A stretch of 64,000 bases of DNA from assembly GCA_022653695.1 (NCBI GenBank), contig JALCSW010000004.1:45020-109019 (forward strand), in the 5' to 3' direction. Below, piece after piece: positions 1-7,844 of the stretch; the first letter of the stretch is position 1; every line of letters starts with the position of its first letter. The notes under the pieces were generated by a model. It saw only the letters and a list, made by a program, of their open reading frames with translations. It was not told the DNA's origin and made no database searches. The translations under genes and the position numbers were made by a program. This stretch comes from Bacilli bacterium. Its GTDB lineage: Bacteria > Bacillota_I > Bacilli_A > RFN20 > CAG-826.

Positions 1-1
1 G

Positions 2-679
2 GCCGTTGTGGTCGCCACCGTCCGCGCCCTGAAGATGCACGGGGGGGTGCCCTTCGAGGATCTTGCTAGCGAGAACCTCGACGCCCTCGCCAAAGGCATG
101 CCGAACCTTGAGACGCATCTTGAGAACGTCAAGAAATACGGCGTTCCGGTCATCGTCGCCATCAACCATTTCGCGAGCGACAGCGAAAAGGAAATCGCCT
201 ACATCGAGAAATGGTGCGACGAGCGCCACTACGAATACTCGTTCCTCGACGGTTTCGCCAAAGGCGGGGAAGGGGCGGAGGATTTGGCCAGGAAGGTTCA
301 GTTCATGCTGGCCAACGTCCAAAGCGATTATCACCCGATTTACGACCTCAAAGCGCCTCTGAAGCGGAAAATCGAGACCATTTGCAAAGAGATTTACCGC
401 GCGGGCGATGTCGTTTATGAGCCCAAAGCGGATGAGCAGTTGGCCCTTTACGAGAAGATGGGGTTCGGCGACGCCTACGTTTGCATGGCCAAGACCCCGC
501 AATCGCTGACCGACAACCCGAAGGTTTTGGGCGCCCCGCGCGGATTCACCGTCACCATCCGCGAGGCCAACCTTTCGGCCGGGGCGAATTTCGTGGTCCC
601 TCTTACCGGCGCCATCATGACCATGCCTGGCCTTCCGAAGCTTCCTTCGGCCGTGAAAATGGAGGATGAGCCATGGTAG
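2..679 (+). CDS. fhs: Formate--tetrahydrofolate ligase, C-terminal part (cut by window edge)
   Basis: This is the C-terminal 225 residues or so of formate-tetrahydrofolate ligase, which uses ATP to join formate to tetrahydrofolate giving 10-formyl-THF in cytosolic one-carbon metabolism. The reading frame is open from base 2, so the real start is outside the window. Recognisable family features are the opening VVVATVRALKMHGG block, the conserved VIAINHF segment and the glycine/proline-rich end with MTMPGLPKLP. The gene ends in TAG and overlaps the next start by seven bases, so the two genes are almost certainly co-transcribed and translationally coupled. The full-length family is about 550-560 residues, so about 40 percent is visible. 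Confidence 0.95.
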   Translation, partial: AVVVATVRALKMHGGVPFEDLASENLDALAKGMPNLETHLENVKKYGVPVIVAINHFASDSEKEIAYIEKWCDERHYEYSFLDGFAKGGEGAEDLARKVQFMLANVQSDYHPIYDLKAPLKRKIETICKEIYRAGDVVYEPKADEQLALYEKMGFGDAYVCMAKTPQSLTDNPKVLGAPRGFTVTIREANLSAGANFVVPLTGAIMTMPGLPKLPSAVKMEDEPW

Positions 680-906
680 GGGCCGCCCCCGTTTACACGC
701 TCTTCGATGAGGTGGAGATGAAGCGGCCCCATCCCTGCTCGAGCCGTTCCAAGCGGTTTCAGATCGTGCGGCTTGGGGCGGATATCAAGATCCGCTGCCT
801 TGGCTGCGGGAATGTCTTGATGATCGACCGCGACGCCTTCAACCACAAATTGAAGCGGATCGTGGCCCATCACGAAGGACCCCTGCGGGTTTTGGGTCCG
901 AAATGA
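673..906 (+). CDS. DUF951 family small protein
   Basis: A 77-residue protein matching DUF951, a family widespread in Firmicutes and often encoded close to ychF. The diagnostic features are a VEMKRPHPC block at residues 14-22, a GADIKIRCLGCG block with a CxxC pair near residues 36-47, and a following MIDR. The cysteines suggest a small zinc- or nucleic-acid-binding fold, but the function is not known. The start codon lies inside the end of fhs (seven-base overlap), which implies coupling. ychF follows 5.3 kb downstream, with two ABC transporter genes and a cold-shock gene in between. I infer no function beyond family membership. Confidence 0.88.
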   Translation: MVGAAPVYTLFDEVEMKRPHPCSSRSKRFQIVRLGADIKIRCLGCGNVLMIDRDAFNHKLKRIVAHHEGPLRVLGPK

Positions 907-910
907 AACG

Positions 911-942
911 AAGGCCCTATCCATTAGTGGAAGGGCCTTTTC
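911..942 (+). terminator. Intrinsic terminator whose 3' arm contains a Shine-Dalgarno-like sequence
   Basis: AAGGCCCT (911-918) pairs with AGGGCCTT (932-939), and an inner TCCA/TGGA extends the stem across one bulged A around a TTAG loop. The T-rich tail runs from 938. It would end the fhs-DUF951 transcript. The 3' arm also holds GGAAGGG (929-935), which sits seven bases before the TTG start of the next gene, so the same hairpin could mask that gene's ribosome-binding site. Confidence 0.8.
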
Positions 943-3018
943 TTGTTCATCGCTAAAAACATCGGAAAAAAATACGTTTCGGCGGCCGGAGAGAAGTGGG
1001 CTCTGCGGCATGTCGGTTTCGTTTTGCCCGATCGCGGCCTCGTCGCCATCCGCGGCGAGAGCGGATCCGGCAAAAGCACCCTCCTCAATATCCTGGCTTC
1101 TTTGGAACGGCCGAGCGAAGGGTCCGTTTTCTTTAACGGGATCGACCTTGGGCGAATGGGCGAAAGGAATTCGGCGGATCTGCGCAACGAAAGGTTCGGC
1201 TTCCTTTTCCAGCATTTCAACCTTTTGGAAGGGCAAACCGCCCTCTATAACGTGATGCTGCCCCTTCTTATCCGGGGCGCGAGGGGCGGCGAGGCGAAAA
1301 AGAAGGCCGATGCCCTTTTCTCCCGCTTCAGGATGGAGGCTTTGGCGCTTAAAAAGGCGGGGGTCCTCTCCGGGGGCGAGAAACAGAGGGTGGCCCTTTT
1401 GCGTTCCCTCATCGGCGAGCCACTCGCGCTCTTCGCCGACGAGCCGACCGGGGCCCTAGATAAAAAGAACGAGTCGTTGGTCATGGAGGCCTTATCGAAA
1501 ATCGGACGCTCCCGCCTCGTTGTCCTCGTGAGCCACAACGAGCGTTTGATCGCCCGTTACGGGGATCGTGTCTTGACTTTGGCCGATGGGGTCCTCAAGG
1601 CGGATACGGGATCGGCCTTCCTTGCCAAAACCCCTCAGGCGCCCTTAAAGGCGAAACGAAGCCGTTCGGGCCGATGGAAGAAGGCGCTTTTAAAGGCCGA
1701 TTTTGAGAAAAACGCCGGCAAAAACCTCCTGTCTTTCGTCTCCGAAACCATTGGTTTCATTTCTGTTCTCCTATCCCTTTCCTTCGTCTATGGCAGTCAA
1801 AACTCGCTAAAAAAAGAAAAGCGGAAAAGCCTTCTTTATTACCAATGCTCCCTTAGCGAAAAATACGCTTACGCCATACCGGGCTCCCCCCTTAAGCTCA
1901 CCAAGAGCGAACGTCCGGACCGCGAAAAGGCAAACGATGTCTTCGCGGAGGTCCCTTCCGTCTCTATCGAGAACGACTACTCGTTTTTCCTTCCCCCGTA
2001 TTCTTCCTTTTGCGTTGACGGGGAGACCCACGATCCCGCCTCGATAAACCCCGTTTTCGACATCACCCTCGACGAACTGGGACGCGAAATGGTCGTCGAT
2101 GGCCGCCCTTCGCCAAGCAACGATTTCTCAACCTGTCTGGTCAATAAGGAATTGGCCGATCTATTCTCCTTTTCCATCGTCGGGAGGACGATCACCCTTG
2201 CCCATGAGGTTTCCGTGGTGGCCTATGGGGTTAGTGAGGATCTCACGTTCTCCTATTCGTTTCTAGTGGCGGGGGTGGTCAAGGAATTCTCGTTTCTCAA
2301 CGCCCCTCGGATTTATTATTCGTATCCGGCGGCCCGTTCTTTTTTCCGCCGTTTCCCTCTTCCGGAAATCAGTGCGGCTTCGGGGCGGGAGCTCAGCGTC
2401 GACGATCTCGTCGGCGAGGCTCTCGGCGACGAGGCCTACGCCAACTATTCGTTTCTGTGCTTCGCCCATAGCGACGCGGACGCCGACGGCCTTCGCCGCG
2501 TTCAGGATCGGCTTGAGGCTGAGGGGTCCTCCTGCCAGATCGCGAACGCGGTTTACGAAGTCGAGAAAGGTTTCTCCTCCTTAAGATCCGCCATCGACGA
2601 TTCGATGATTCCGTTTTTGCTCATCGAAGGGCTGGCCGTGGTCTTTATCATCGGGGCGATCGCCTATTCGACCGTCATTATGAGCCGGAAAGAATCGGCG
2701 ATCCTCCGTTCGCTAGGGGCCCATTCGAGCGAAGTGGCCTCGATTTACGATTTCGAATGTCTGTTCGTGAGTGTAGGCGCCTCCGTCTTCGCCTTGGCTT
2801 TTTTGCCCGTTCTGGAACGGATCCTCAATCCGTTTTTGGAGGCCAAAACGGGCATGGAGAACCTTCTCTCATTATCTTACGGCGTCGTTTTCGGAATTCC
2901 GTTTCTCGTTGTTTTTGCGCTAATTATCCTGGCCGTGGCGTTGACGTTTCTGGGGGTTGGATTTCCCCTTTTGGCAGCCAAGCGGATGCCAATCGCGGAA
3001 AGCCTGAGAGACGAGTGA
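943..3018 (+). CDS. ABC transporter, fused ATPase and FtsX-type permease (first of pair)
   Basis: A 691-residue ABC half-transporter with the ATPase first. Walker A GESGSGKST is at residues 38-46, the Q-loop glutamine at 90, the LSGGE signature at 142-146 and Walker B ALFADE at 162-167. A hydrophobic segment near residues 255-280 is followed by a large extracytoplasmic region of about 280 residues. Three membrane segments at roughly 560-690 form an FtsX-like permease end, as in MacB-type exporters. The start is TTG at 943, chosen because the protein opens with a typical strand (MFIAKNIGKKY) and GGAAGGG lies seven bases upstream. No promoter was found between the terminator and the start. Its stop overlaps the next gene, another protein of the same design, so the two probably form a heterodimer. 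The substrate is unknown; peptide or lipid export is typical of the fold. Confidence 0.85.
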   Translation: MFIAKNIGKKYVSAAGEKWALRHVGFVLPDRGLVAIRGESGSGKSTLLNILASLERPSEGSVFFNGIDLGRMGERNSADLRNERFGFLFQHFNLLEGQTALYNVMLPLLIRGARGGEAKKKADALFSRFRMEALALKKAGVLSGGEKQRVALLRSLIGEPLALFADEPTGALDKKNESLVMEALSKIGRSRLVVLVSHNERLIARYGDRVLTLADGVLKADTGSAFLAKTPQAPLKAKRSRSGRWKKALLKADFEKNAGKNLLSFVSETIGFISVLLSLSFVYGSQNSLKKEKRKSLLYYQCSLSEKYAYAIPGSPLKLTKSERPDREKANDVFAEVPSVSIENDYSFFLPPYSSFCVDGETHDPASINPVFDITLDELGREMVVDGRPSPSNDFSTCLVNKELADLFSFSIVGRTITLAHEVSVVAYGVSEDLTFSYSFLVAGVVKEFSFLNAPRIYYSYPAARSFFRRFPLPEISAASGRELSVDDLVGEALGDEAYANYSFLCFAHSDADADGLRRVQDRLEAEGSSCQIANAVYEVEKGFSSLRSAIDDSMIPFLLIEGLAVVFIIGAIAYSTVIMSRKESAILRSLGAHSSEVASIYDFECLFVSVGASVFALAFLPVLERILNPFLEAKTGMENLLSLSYGVVFGIPFLVVFALIILAVALTFLGVGFPLLAAKRMPIAESLRDE

Positions 3019-5801
3019 TCGCGGTTTCGCTAGGGAACCTCTCCAAGCGGTACGGGAAGCGGATCCTATATGAAAAGGCGAATTGCGCCTTTCCTTCGAA
3101 AGGCCTTGTCGCCATCGTCGGCGATTCCGGAAGCGGCAAGAGCACGCTTCTTGACATCATCGCCGGAATCGATGTCGATTATGAAGGAAGAGTCATGGTC
3201 CTTGGCCACTCGCTTAAGGAAATGAGCGAGGAAGAGCGGCGCGCCTTTCGGTTGAGGCGCATCGGTTACATAAGGCAGAACTATGATTTGCTCGAACTCG
3301 AGAACGGCCTTGAAAACGTCTTGCTGCCTTTGGAGGCCATCAGCGAGGACCGGCCGGATTTCCTGAAGCGGAAGGCCGGTTGCCTTCTCGATTCGCTTGA
3401 TATCGGCGGGAAGGCCCTTCAAAAAGCCAACACCCTCTCCGGGGGAGAGAAGCAACGCGTGGCCGTCGCCAGATCCTTGATCAATGAGGCGGAGATCCTT
3501 TTGTGCGACGAACCGACGGGCGCCCTCGACGGGGCTAGCGCCGAAAAGATTTTCGCTTTGCTCTCTTCCCTCGCCCAAAAGCGGCTCGTCATTTTGGTGA
3601 GCCATGAGGAAAAGAGGATCGCCCACTACGCGGAGTGGATCCTGCGCTTAGATTCCGGAGGCCTCTTCGAGGAAAGCAAGGGGAGGGCGCCCCTTAAGGA
3701 AGAGGACTTCGCCATTCCCCGAAACGCGAATCTGAGGGAAGAGGCCTCAGTTCCCGTTTGGACATGGATTAGGCATGGGTTTCGCCTCAACAAAGCGAAG
3801 AGGCGGCGGACGGCGATAAGCCGCCTCGTCATTTCCTTTTCCCTTTTGTCGTTGGGCTTGTCGCTTTTCGTTTCCCGTGATTTAGGCGCGGAAATTTCGC
3901 GGGTGTTTTCGTCTTTGGTCGGCAGCGGATCGATGGTTATGGAATCGTCCAAAGGCTCTTCTGGCCCCTTTTCGGCGACCCCGGCTGAGGAAGCGCAGGT
4001 TCAGGCGATCGCAAAGAGGCACCCAACGTATGCGGATGGGTACGGGGTGGCCTATCTAGCGGATTTCGAAGACTTCTTCCCCGACCTCCACGAGGCCTTC
4101 ATCCCCATCCGAGGGCATAAATTTCTTATCCAGGATATGGGGATTCGCACCGCGGTCGATTATTTGTGGCTGGAGGATTCGGATAGCGCCTTCTTTCCGG
4201 AGCGGCCCGCTTTCATGGAAGAGGACGAAATCGCGCTAGGGCTGCCCTATGACACGATGGCGGCCCTTTGTCTCAGGCTCAGCATTCTCCGTAGTTACGA
4301 ATCGTTAGGAACATACCTCGCGAATCACGACGTTCCGCTCGTCTATGCGTTGGAGAACGATTCATGGGGCTATCGCGATGAGCAGATTCTCCTCGTGCGG
4401 GCGGTCACGTCTTCGCCCCGCCCGCGCATTTATCAGACGGGGCACCTCTGGAACGCTTACCTTTTGGAGACGAAGATGAGGTTTCCCTCTTCTTCGGTCG
4501 TCGACGATTCGGCGCCGTGGGTTTTGCGCAAGGTCTTTTACGTTCACCGGAAAGGGTCCCCTTTGGCTTTCCGCGATTTCCTTCGTTCGCGCGAAGACCT
4601 TTCCGGCTACGTTTTCGACGTCGCCCGGCGAGAGTATGCGCCGAGTCTGTTTCCGGGCGCGGCCGCGACGGACCTGAAACGCTATTACGTTTTTCTGACC
4701 GACCGGGATTCCTTGGCCTCTTCGACGGTGAAAGAGGTGGCCGCCTCCGGTTATTTCCGCGGCTTCGTCTATGGGGCCTCCGGCTCGTATTTGGCGTTCC
4801 CGGAATCCCTCATGGTGGGGTTTGCGCACCCCTTTTACGTTTCCTCCTCGAAAGAGGCCATCGATCAAGTGGTCGATTCGCGAAGCGAGCAAAGCGTCGA
4901 AGAGAGCGCGTTGGACGTCGAGATGCCCGCCGAAACGGTTATGGGCTCATATCTTAAGCCGGCCTCGACATGCCTGACGATCGCCTCCGGGTCGCCCCTT
5001 CTCTCGGGTCGGAGCCCGACATCCCTATTGGAAGTCACGCTCAGCGAAAAGCTGGATGAGCGTCTTGGCCATCCCGATTCCGTTTTCGTGGCTGGGGAAA
5101 TCGCCTCGTCGGCCACATCGGCGAGAGTGAGCCGAACTTACGGCACCGCGGAATTGAAGGTCGTGGGGATTTCCAGCGATGGCGTGGAGCGGCTCGGCGT
5201 GGTCGATTCGTGGGCTTTGGATTTCTTTTCGGACGTTCTTGGAATGTCTTCTTTTTCCTTGCTTCCGAGGCAGGCGATCTTCTACGAAAAAAGCGGCGTC
5301 GACGCTTCCGATGCCCTCGAGGAGCTTGGGGAAAGACACCCCGATTGCCTTTTCAGCGACCCTTCCTCTCGTGTGAGCCAATCCGTTTCGGCGGCCGTTT
5401 CCTACGTCGACTTGGCCCTTTATGGGGGAATGGGGGTTTGTCTAACCCTTTCCTTCCTCCTTCTTTTGGTCGTGACCATTCTCACGGTCGCCGAGAACCG
5501 GAGGGAAGGGCGCATCTTTTTTCAACTGGGGCTCTCGAAAAAGGATGCCGCGAACGCTTTTGGGGCCACCGTTTTGCTGCATCTAGCCTCCTCTTCCCTG
5601 ATTGCGGCGGGGCTTTTGGTTCTCCTGGAATTCGGCGTGGACCGACTCATCAAAAGCAGCTTCTCGGTCACCGATCCCTTCGTTTTCGACTTTTGGCCCC
5701 TTGGGGCGGTTTTTCTTTCGGCCGCCCTCTCCCTCACGCTTCTGCAGACGGCCATCGGTCTCTTCGTTTTCCGCCACGATTTCCGTCGCGACGGCCGCTA
5801 G
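3015..5801 (+). CDS. ABC transporter, fused ATPase and FtsX-type permease (second of pair)
   Basis: The start is GTG at 3015, overlapping the preceding stop in a GTGA arrangement, which gives 928 residues. A longer in-frame extension back to 2757 lies wholly inside the upstream gene and reads as non-protein, so it is rejected. Walker A GDSGSGKST is at residues 36-44, followed by LSGGEKQRVAVARSL, Walker B ILLCDEPTGALD and the switch histidine (LVSHEEKR). A membrane segment near residue 280 precedes about 470 residues of predicted extracytoplasmic sequence. Three C-terminal membrane segments fill the last 150 residues. It pairs with the preceding gene and is about 240 residues longer because of the larger outer domain. 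No adjacent two-component regulator or peptide gene hints at the substrate. Confidence 0.86.
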   Translation: MIAVSLGNLSKRYGKRILYEKANCAFPSKGLVAIVGDSGSGKSTLLDIIAGIDVDYEGRVMVLGHSLKEMSEEERRAFRLRRIGYIRQNYDLLELENGLENVLLPLEAISEDRPDFLKRKAGCLLDSLDIGGKALQKANTLSGGEKQRVAVARSLINEAEILLCDEPTGALDGASAEKIFALLSSLAQKRLVILVSHEEKRIAHYAEWILRLDSGGLFEESKGRAPLKEEDFAIPRNANLREEASVPVWTWIRHGFRLNKAKRRRTAISRLVISFSLLSLGLSLFVSRDLGAEISRVFSSLVGSGSMVMESSKGSSGPFSATPAEEAQVQAIAKRHPTYADGYGVAYLADFEDFFPDLHEAFIPIRGHKFLIQDMGIRTAVDYLWLEDSDSAFFPERPAFMEEDEIALGLPYDTMAALCLRLSILRSYESLGTYLANHDVPLVYALENDSWGYRDEQILLVRAVTSSPRPRIYQTGHLWNAYLLETKMRFPSSSVVDDSAPWVLRKVFYVHRKGSPLAFRDFLRSREDLSGYVFDVARREYAPSLFPGAAATDLKRYYVFLTDRDSLASSTVKEVAASGYFRGFVYGASGSYLAFPESLMVGFAHPFYVSSSKEAIDQVVDSRSEQSVEESALDVEMPAETVMGSYLKPASTCLTIASGSPLLSGRSPTSLLEVTLSEKLDERLGHPDSVFVAGEIASSATSARVSRTYGTAELKVVGISSDGVERLGVVDSWALDFFSDVLGMSSFSLLPRQAIFYEKSGVDASDALEELGERHPDCLFSDPSSRVSQSVSAAVSYVDLALYGGMGVCLTLSFLLLLVVTILTVAENRREGRIFFQLGLSKKDAANAFGATVLLHLASSSLIAAGLLVLLEFGVDRLIKSSFSVTDPFVFDFWPLGAVFLSAALSLTLLQTAIGLFVFRHDFRRDGR

Positions 5802-5856
5802 ATTTCTTTTTATTTCTTTTCCTAATGGTTTTCCTTCTCTTTTTTCGCATTTTTTG

Positions 5857-5886
5857 TTAACGCATTCCGTCTATAGGTGCTATCAT
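5857..5886 (+). promoter_or_regulatory. Probable promoter of the cold-shock gene
   Basis: TTAACG (5857-5862), an 18-base spacer and TATCAT (5881-5886) preceded by TG one base upstream (extended -10). Transcription would start near 5893 and give a leader of about 45 bases. That leader contains a GTTAA/TTAAC inverted repeat and ends in an AGGAG Shine-Dalgarno sequence. Confidence 0.5.
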
Positions 5887-5937
5887 AACGCTCAGTTGGT
5901 TAAATAAAATTAACGAACTAGGAAGGTTAGGAGTCTC

Positions 5938-6138
5938 ATGAAGGGAACAGTTAAAATGTTCAACAAGGAGAAGGGCTACGGCTTCATTCACGGTGAAGAT
6001 AACGTTGACTACTTCTTCCATTACAGTGCCTTGATCATGGATAGCTACAAGACCGCCGAGCCGGGCGAGCATGTAGAATTCGACATTCAGCAATCTGAAC
6101 GTGGTCCGCGCGCTTCGAACATCAAGAAAATCGACTAA
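5938..6138 (+). CDS. Cold-shock domain protein (Csp family)
   Basis: A 66-residue single cold-shock domain, the normal length for CspA/CspB proteins. It has the KGYGFI RNP1 motif at residues 13-18 and an aromatic RNP2-like VDYFFHY at 23-29, the surfaces that bind single-stranded RNA and DNA. It acts in the cytoplasm as an RNA chaperone. The start is supported by TAGGAG eight bases upstream. It has its own promoter and terminator, so it is monocistronic. A perfect 14-base palindrome, CTTAACTAGTTAAG (6139-6152), follows the stop codon and may form part of the mRNA 3' structure. Confidence 0.93.
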   Translation: MKGTVKMFNKEKGYGFIHGEDNVDYFFHYSALIMDSYKTAEPGEHVEFDIQQSERGPRASNIKKID

Positions 6139-6162
6139 CTTAACTAGTTAAGAAGTCGCTTC

Positions 6163-6192
6163 AAGCCCCGCCGTTGCAGCGGGGCTTTTCTT
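6163..6192 (+). terminator. Intrinsic terminator of the cold-shock gene
   Basis: AAGCCCCGC (6163-6171) and GCGGGGCTT (6179-6187) form a perfect nine-base-pair stem with a seven-base loop, followed by a T-rich tract. Confidence 0.93.
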
Positions 6193-6212
6193 GTCTTTCA
6201 TTGATGGGGGCG

Positions 6213-6229
6213 TAGAGATATAATCTCTA
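6213..6229 (+). promoter_or_regulatory. ychF -10 element embedded in an inverted repeat
   Basis: A consensus TATAAT (6219-6224) lies inside TAGAGAT-ATA-ATCTCTA, a seven-base inverted repeat. The best -35 candidate at a 17-base spacing, TTTCAT (6196-6201), is poor. The promoter serves the ychF-ispF-argS-rpoE run; the dyad could be an operator or chance. Confidence 0.5.
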
Positions 6230-6246
6230 AGCGAGAAGGAAGCGGA

Positions 6247-7362
6247 ATGTCACTTAAGGCCGGTATCGTCGGGTTGCCTAATGTTGGGAAGAGCACCCTT
6301 TTCAACGCGATCACGAATTCCCACGCCTTGGCGGAGAATTACCCTTTCGCCACCATCAACCCCAACACCGGCGTCGTCATGGTGCCCGATGAGAGGCTCG
6401 ATTATCTGGCTGACATGTTCCATCCGCTCCGCAAAATCAACGCGACCTTCGATTTCTACGATATCGCCGGCCTCGTCAAAGGCGCGAGCAAAGGCGAGGG
6501 GTTGGGCAATCAGTTCTTGGCCGCCATCCGCGAATGCGACGCGATCGTCGAGGTCGTCCGCTGCTTCGACAACTCCCAGGTCCTTCGCTACAACGAAGAG
6601 CCCGTCGATCCGAAAGCCGACATCGACGTCATCAACCTCGAACTTTCGATGTCCGACCTCGATTCCGTCAACAACCGGATCGGAAAGCAGGACATCCGCT
6701 CCCGCGTGGCCCATGACAAAACCGCTCAGTACGAAATGCCGATTCTTTCCGCCCTCAAGGGCGTTCTTGAGCAGGGGATTCCGGCCCGTCTCGTCAAGGG
6801 GCTTACCCAGGAGCAGATGGACTACGCCAAAAAGAACTTCTTTTTGCTGACCACGAAACCCATTCTCTATGTCGCCAACGTGGCCGACAGCGACTATGCC
6901 GATCTTGCCGGTTGCGCGTATTACCAGACCGTGAAGTCCATCGCCGAGAGCGAGGGCGCCCAGTGCATCCCGCTTAGCTGCGAGATCGAATGCGAGATTT
7001 CCCAAATGCCTTCCCAGAGCGACCGCAAGGAGTTTCTCGAGAGCATTGGCTGCAAGGAAAGCGGCCTTGACAAACTGGTCAAGGCTTCTTACAAACTGCT
7101 CAATCTCTCGACTTTCCTCACCTGCGGGAAAGACGAATGCCGGGCATGGACGTTCCGCAACGGCATGACCGCCCCGGAATGCGCCGGTATCATCCATAGC
7201 GATTTCCAGCGTGGCTTCATCAAGGCCGAAGTCTACGATTTCAAGGATTTGGAGGCCCTCGGAAGCGAGGCCGCCGTCAAGGAAGCGGGCAAGCTCCGCA
7301 GCGAAGGAAAGGACTATTTGATGAGGGACGGCGACGTCGTCTTCTTCAAATTCAACGTATGA
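6247..7362 (+). CDS. ychF: Redox-regulated ATPase YchF (Obg-related)
   Basis: A 371-residue P-loop protein of the YchF/OLA1 family, the standard length. The G1 motif GLPNVGKST is at residues 9-17, DIAGLVKGA is the G3 region and the G4 position reads NVAD. The C-terminal TGS-type domain has the usual closing block GKDYLMRDGDVVFFKFNV. Family members hydrolyse ATP in preference to GTP and interact with ribosomes and the proteasome or chaperones in stress responses. The start has AAGGAAG just upstream. The stop overlaps ispF in ATGA, making this the first gene of a four-gene operon. Confidence 0.96.
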   Translation: MSLKAGIVGLPNVGKSTLFNAITNSHALAENYPFATINPNTGVVMVPDERLDYLADMFHPLRKINATFDFYDIAGLVKGASKGEGLGNQFLAAIRECDAIVEVVRCFDNSQVLRYNEEPVDPKADIDVINLELSMSDLDSVNNRIGKQDIRSRVAHDKTAQYEMPILSALKGVLEQGIPARLVKGLTQEQMDYAKKNFFLLTTKPILYVANVADSDYADLAGCAYYQTVKSIAESEGAQCIPLSCEIECEISQMPSQSDRKEFLESIGCKESGLDKLVKASYKLLNLSTFLTCGKDECRAWTFRNGMTAPECAGIIHSDFQRGFIKAEVYDFKDLEALGSEAAVKEAGKLRSEGKDYLMRDGDVVFFKFNV

Positions 7363-7844
7363 GCGATTACCGGATAGGATACGGCGAGGATATCCATCGC
7401 CTCATCGAGGGCGACCATCTTCTTTTGGCTGGCATCAGGATTCCCTTTGGCAAAACCGCTTTGGCCCATAGCGACGGCGACGTGGTTTACCACGCCGTGG
7501 CCGATGCTTTGCTCGGCTCTTTGGCCCTTGGCGACATCGGCGAGCTTTTTCCTCCTTCGGACGGGAAAACAACCGGCCTCGACAGCGCCCTCATCGTCAA
7601 AAAGGCGGTGGATCTCGTTGGCGAAAACGGTTACCGGGTCGCGAACGTCGACGTCGCGATTCAGCTTGAGAAGCCGAATTTGGCCTTTTATAAGGCCGCG
7701 ATGAGGGGCAATCTTTCAAGCCTCCTTGGCGTTCCTCTCGGCGCGGTTTCGGTCAAAGCCGGGACCAACGAAGGACTCGATGCGATTGGAAAAGGCGAGG
7801 CCGCGAAAGCCGTGGCCGTCGTTTTGGTGGAGAAAGCGCAATGA
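7359..7844 (+). CDS. ispF: 2-C-methyl-D-erythritol 2,4-cyclodiphosphate synthase
   Basis: A 161-residue IspF, which converts CDP-ME-2-phosphate to MEcPP with release of CMP in the MEP isoprenoid pathway. The zinc ligands are visible as Asp11 and His13 in YGEDIHRL and His45 in DVVYHA, with the same spacing as E. coli Asp8, His10 and His42. The HSDGD motif and the late KAGTNEGLDAIGKGE segment are also conserved. It overlaps ychF and argS by four bases at either end. The pathway partner ispD lies at 50.9 kb, so the MEP route is probably complete in the genome. Confidence 0.96.
   Translation: MSDYRIGYGEDIHRLIEGDHLLLAGIRIPFGKTALAHSDGDVVYHAVADALLGSLALGDIGELFPPSDGKTTGLDSALIVKKAVDLVGENGYRVANVDVAIQLEKPNLAFYKAAMRGNLSSLLGVPLGAVSVKAGTNEGLDAIGKGEAAKAVAVVLVEKAQ

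Noticed and set aside
2757..3014. N-terminal extension of the second ABC protein
   Set aside because: It lies inside the first ABC gene in another frame. The GTG at 3015 in a GTGA overlap gives a normal ABC start.
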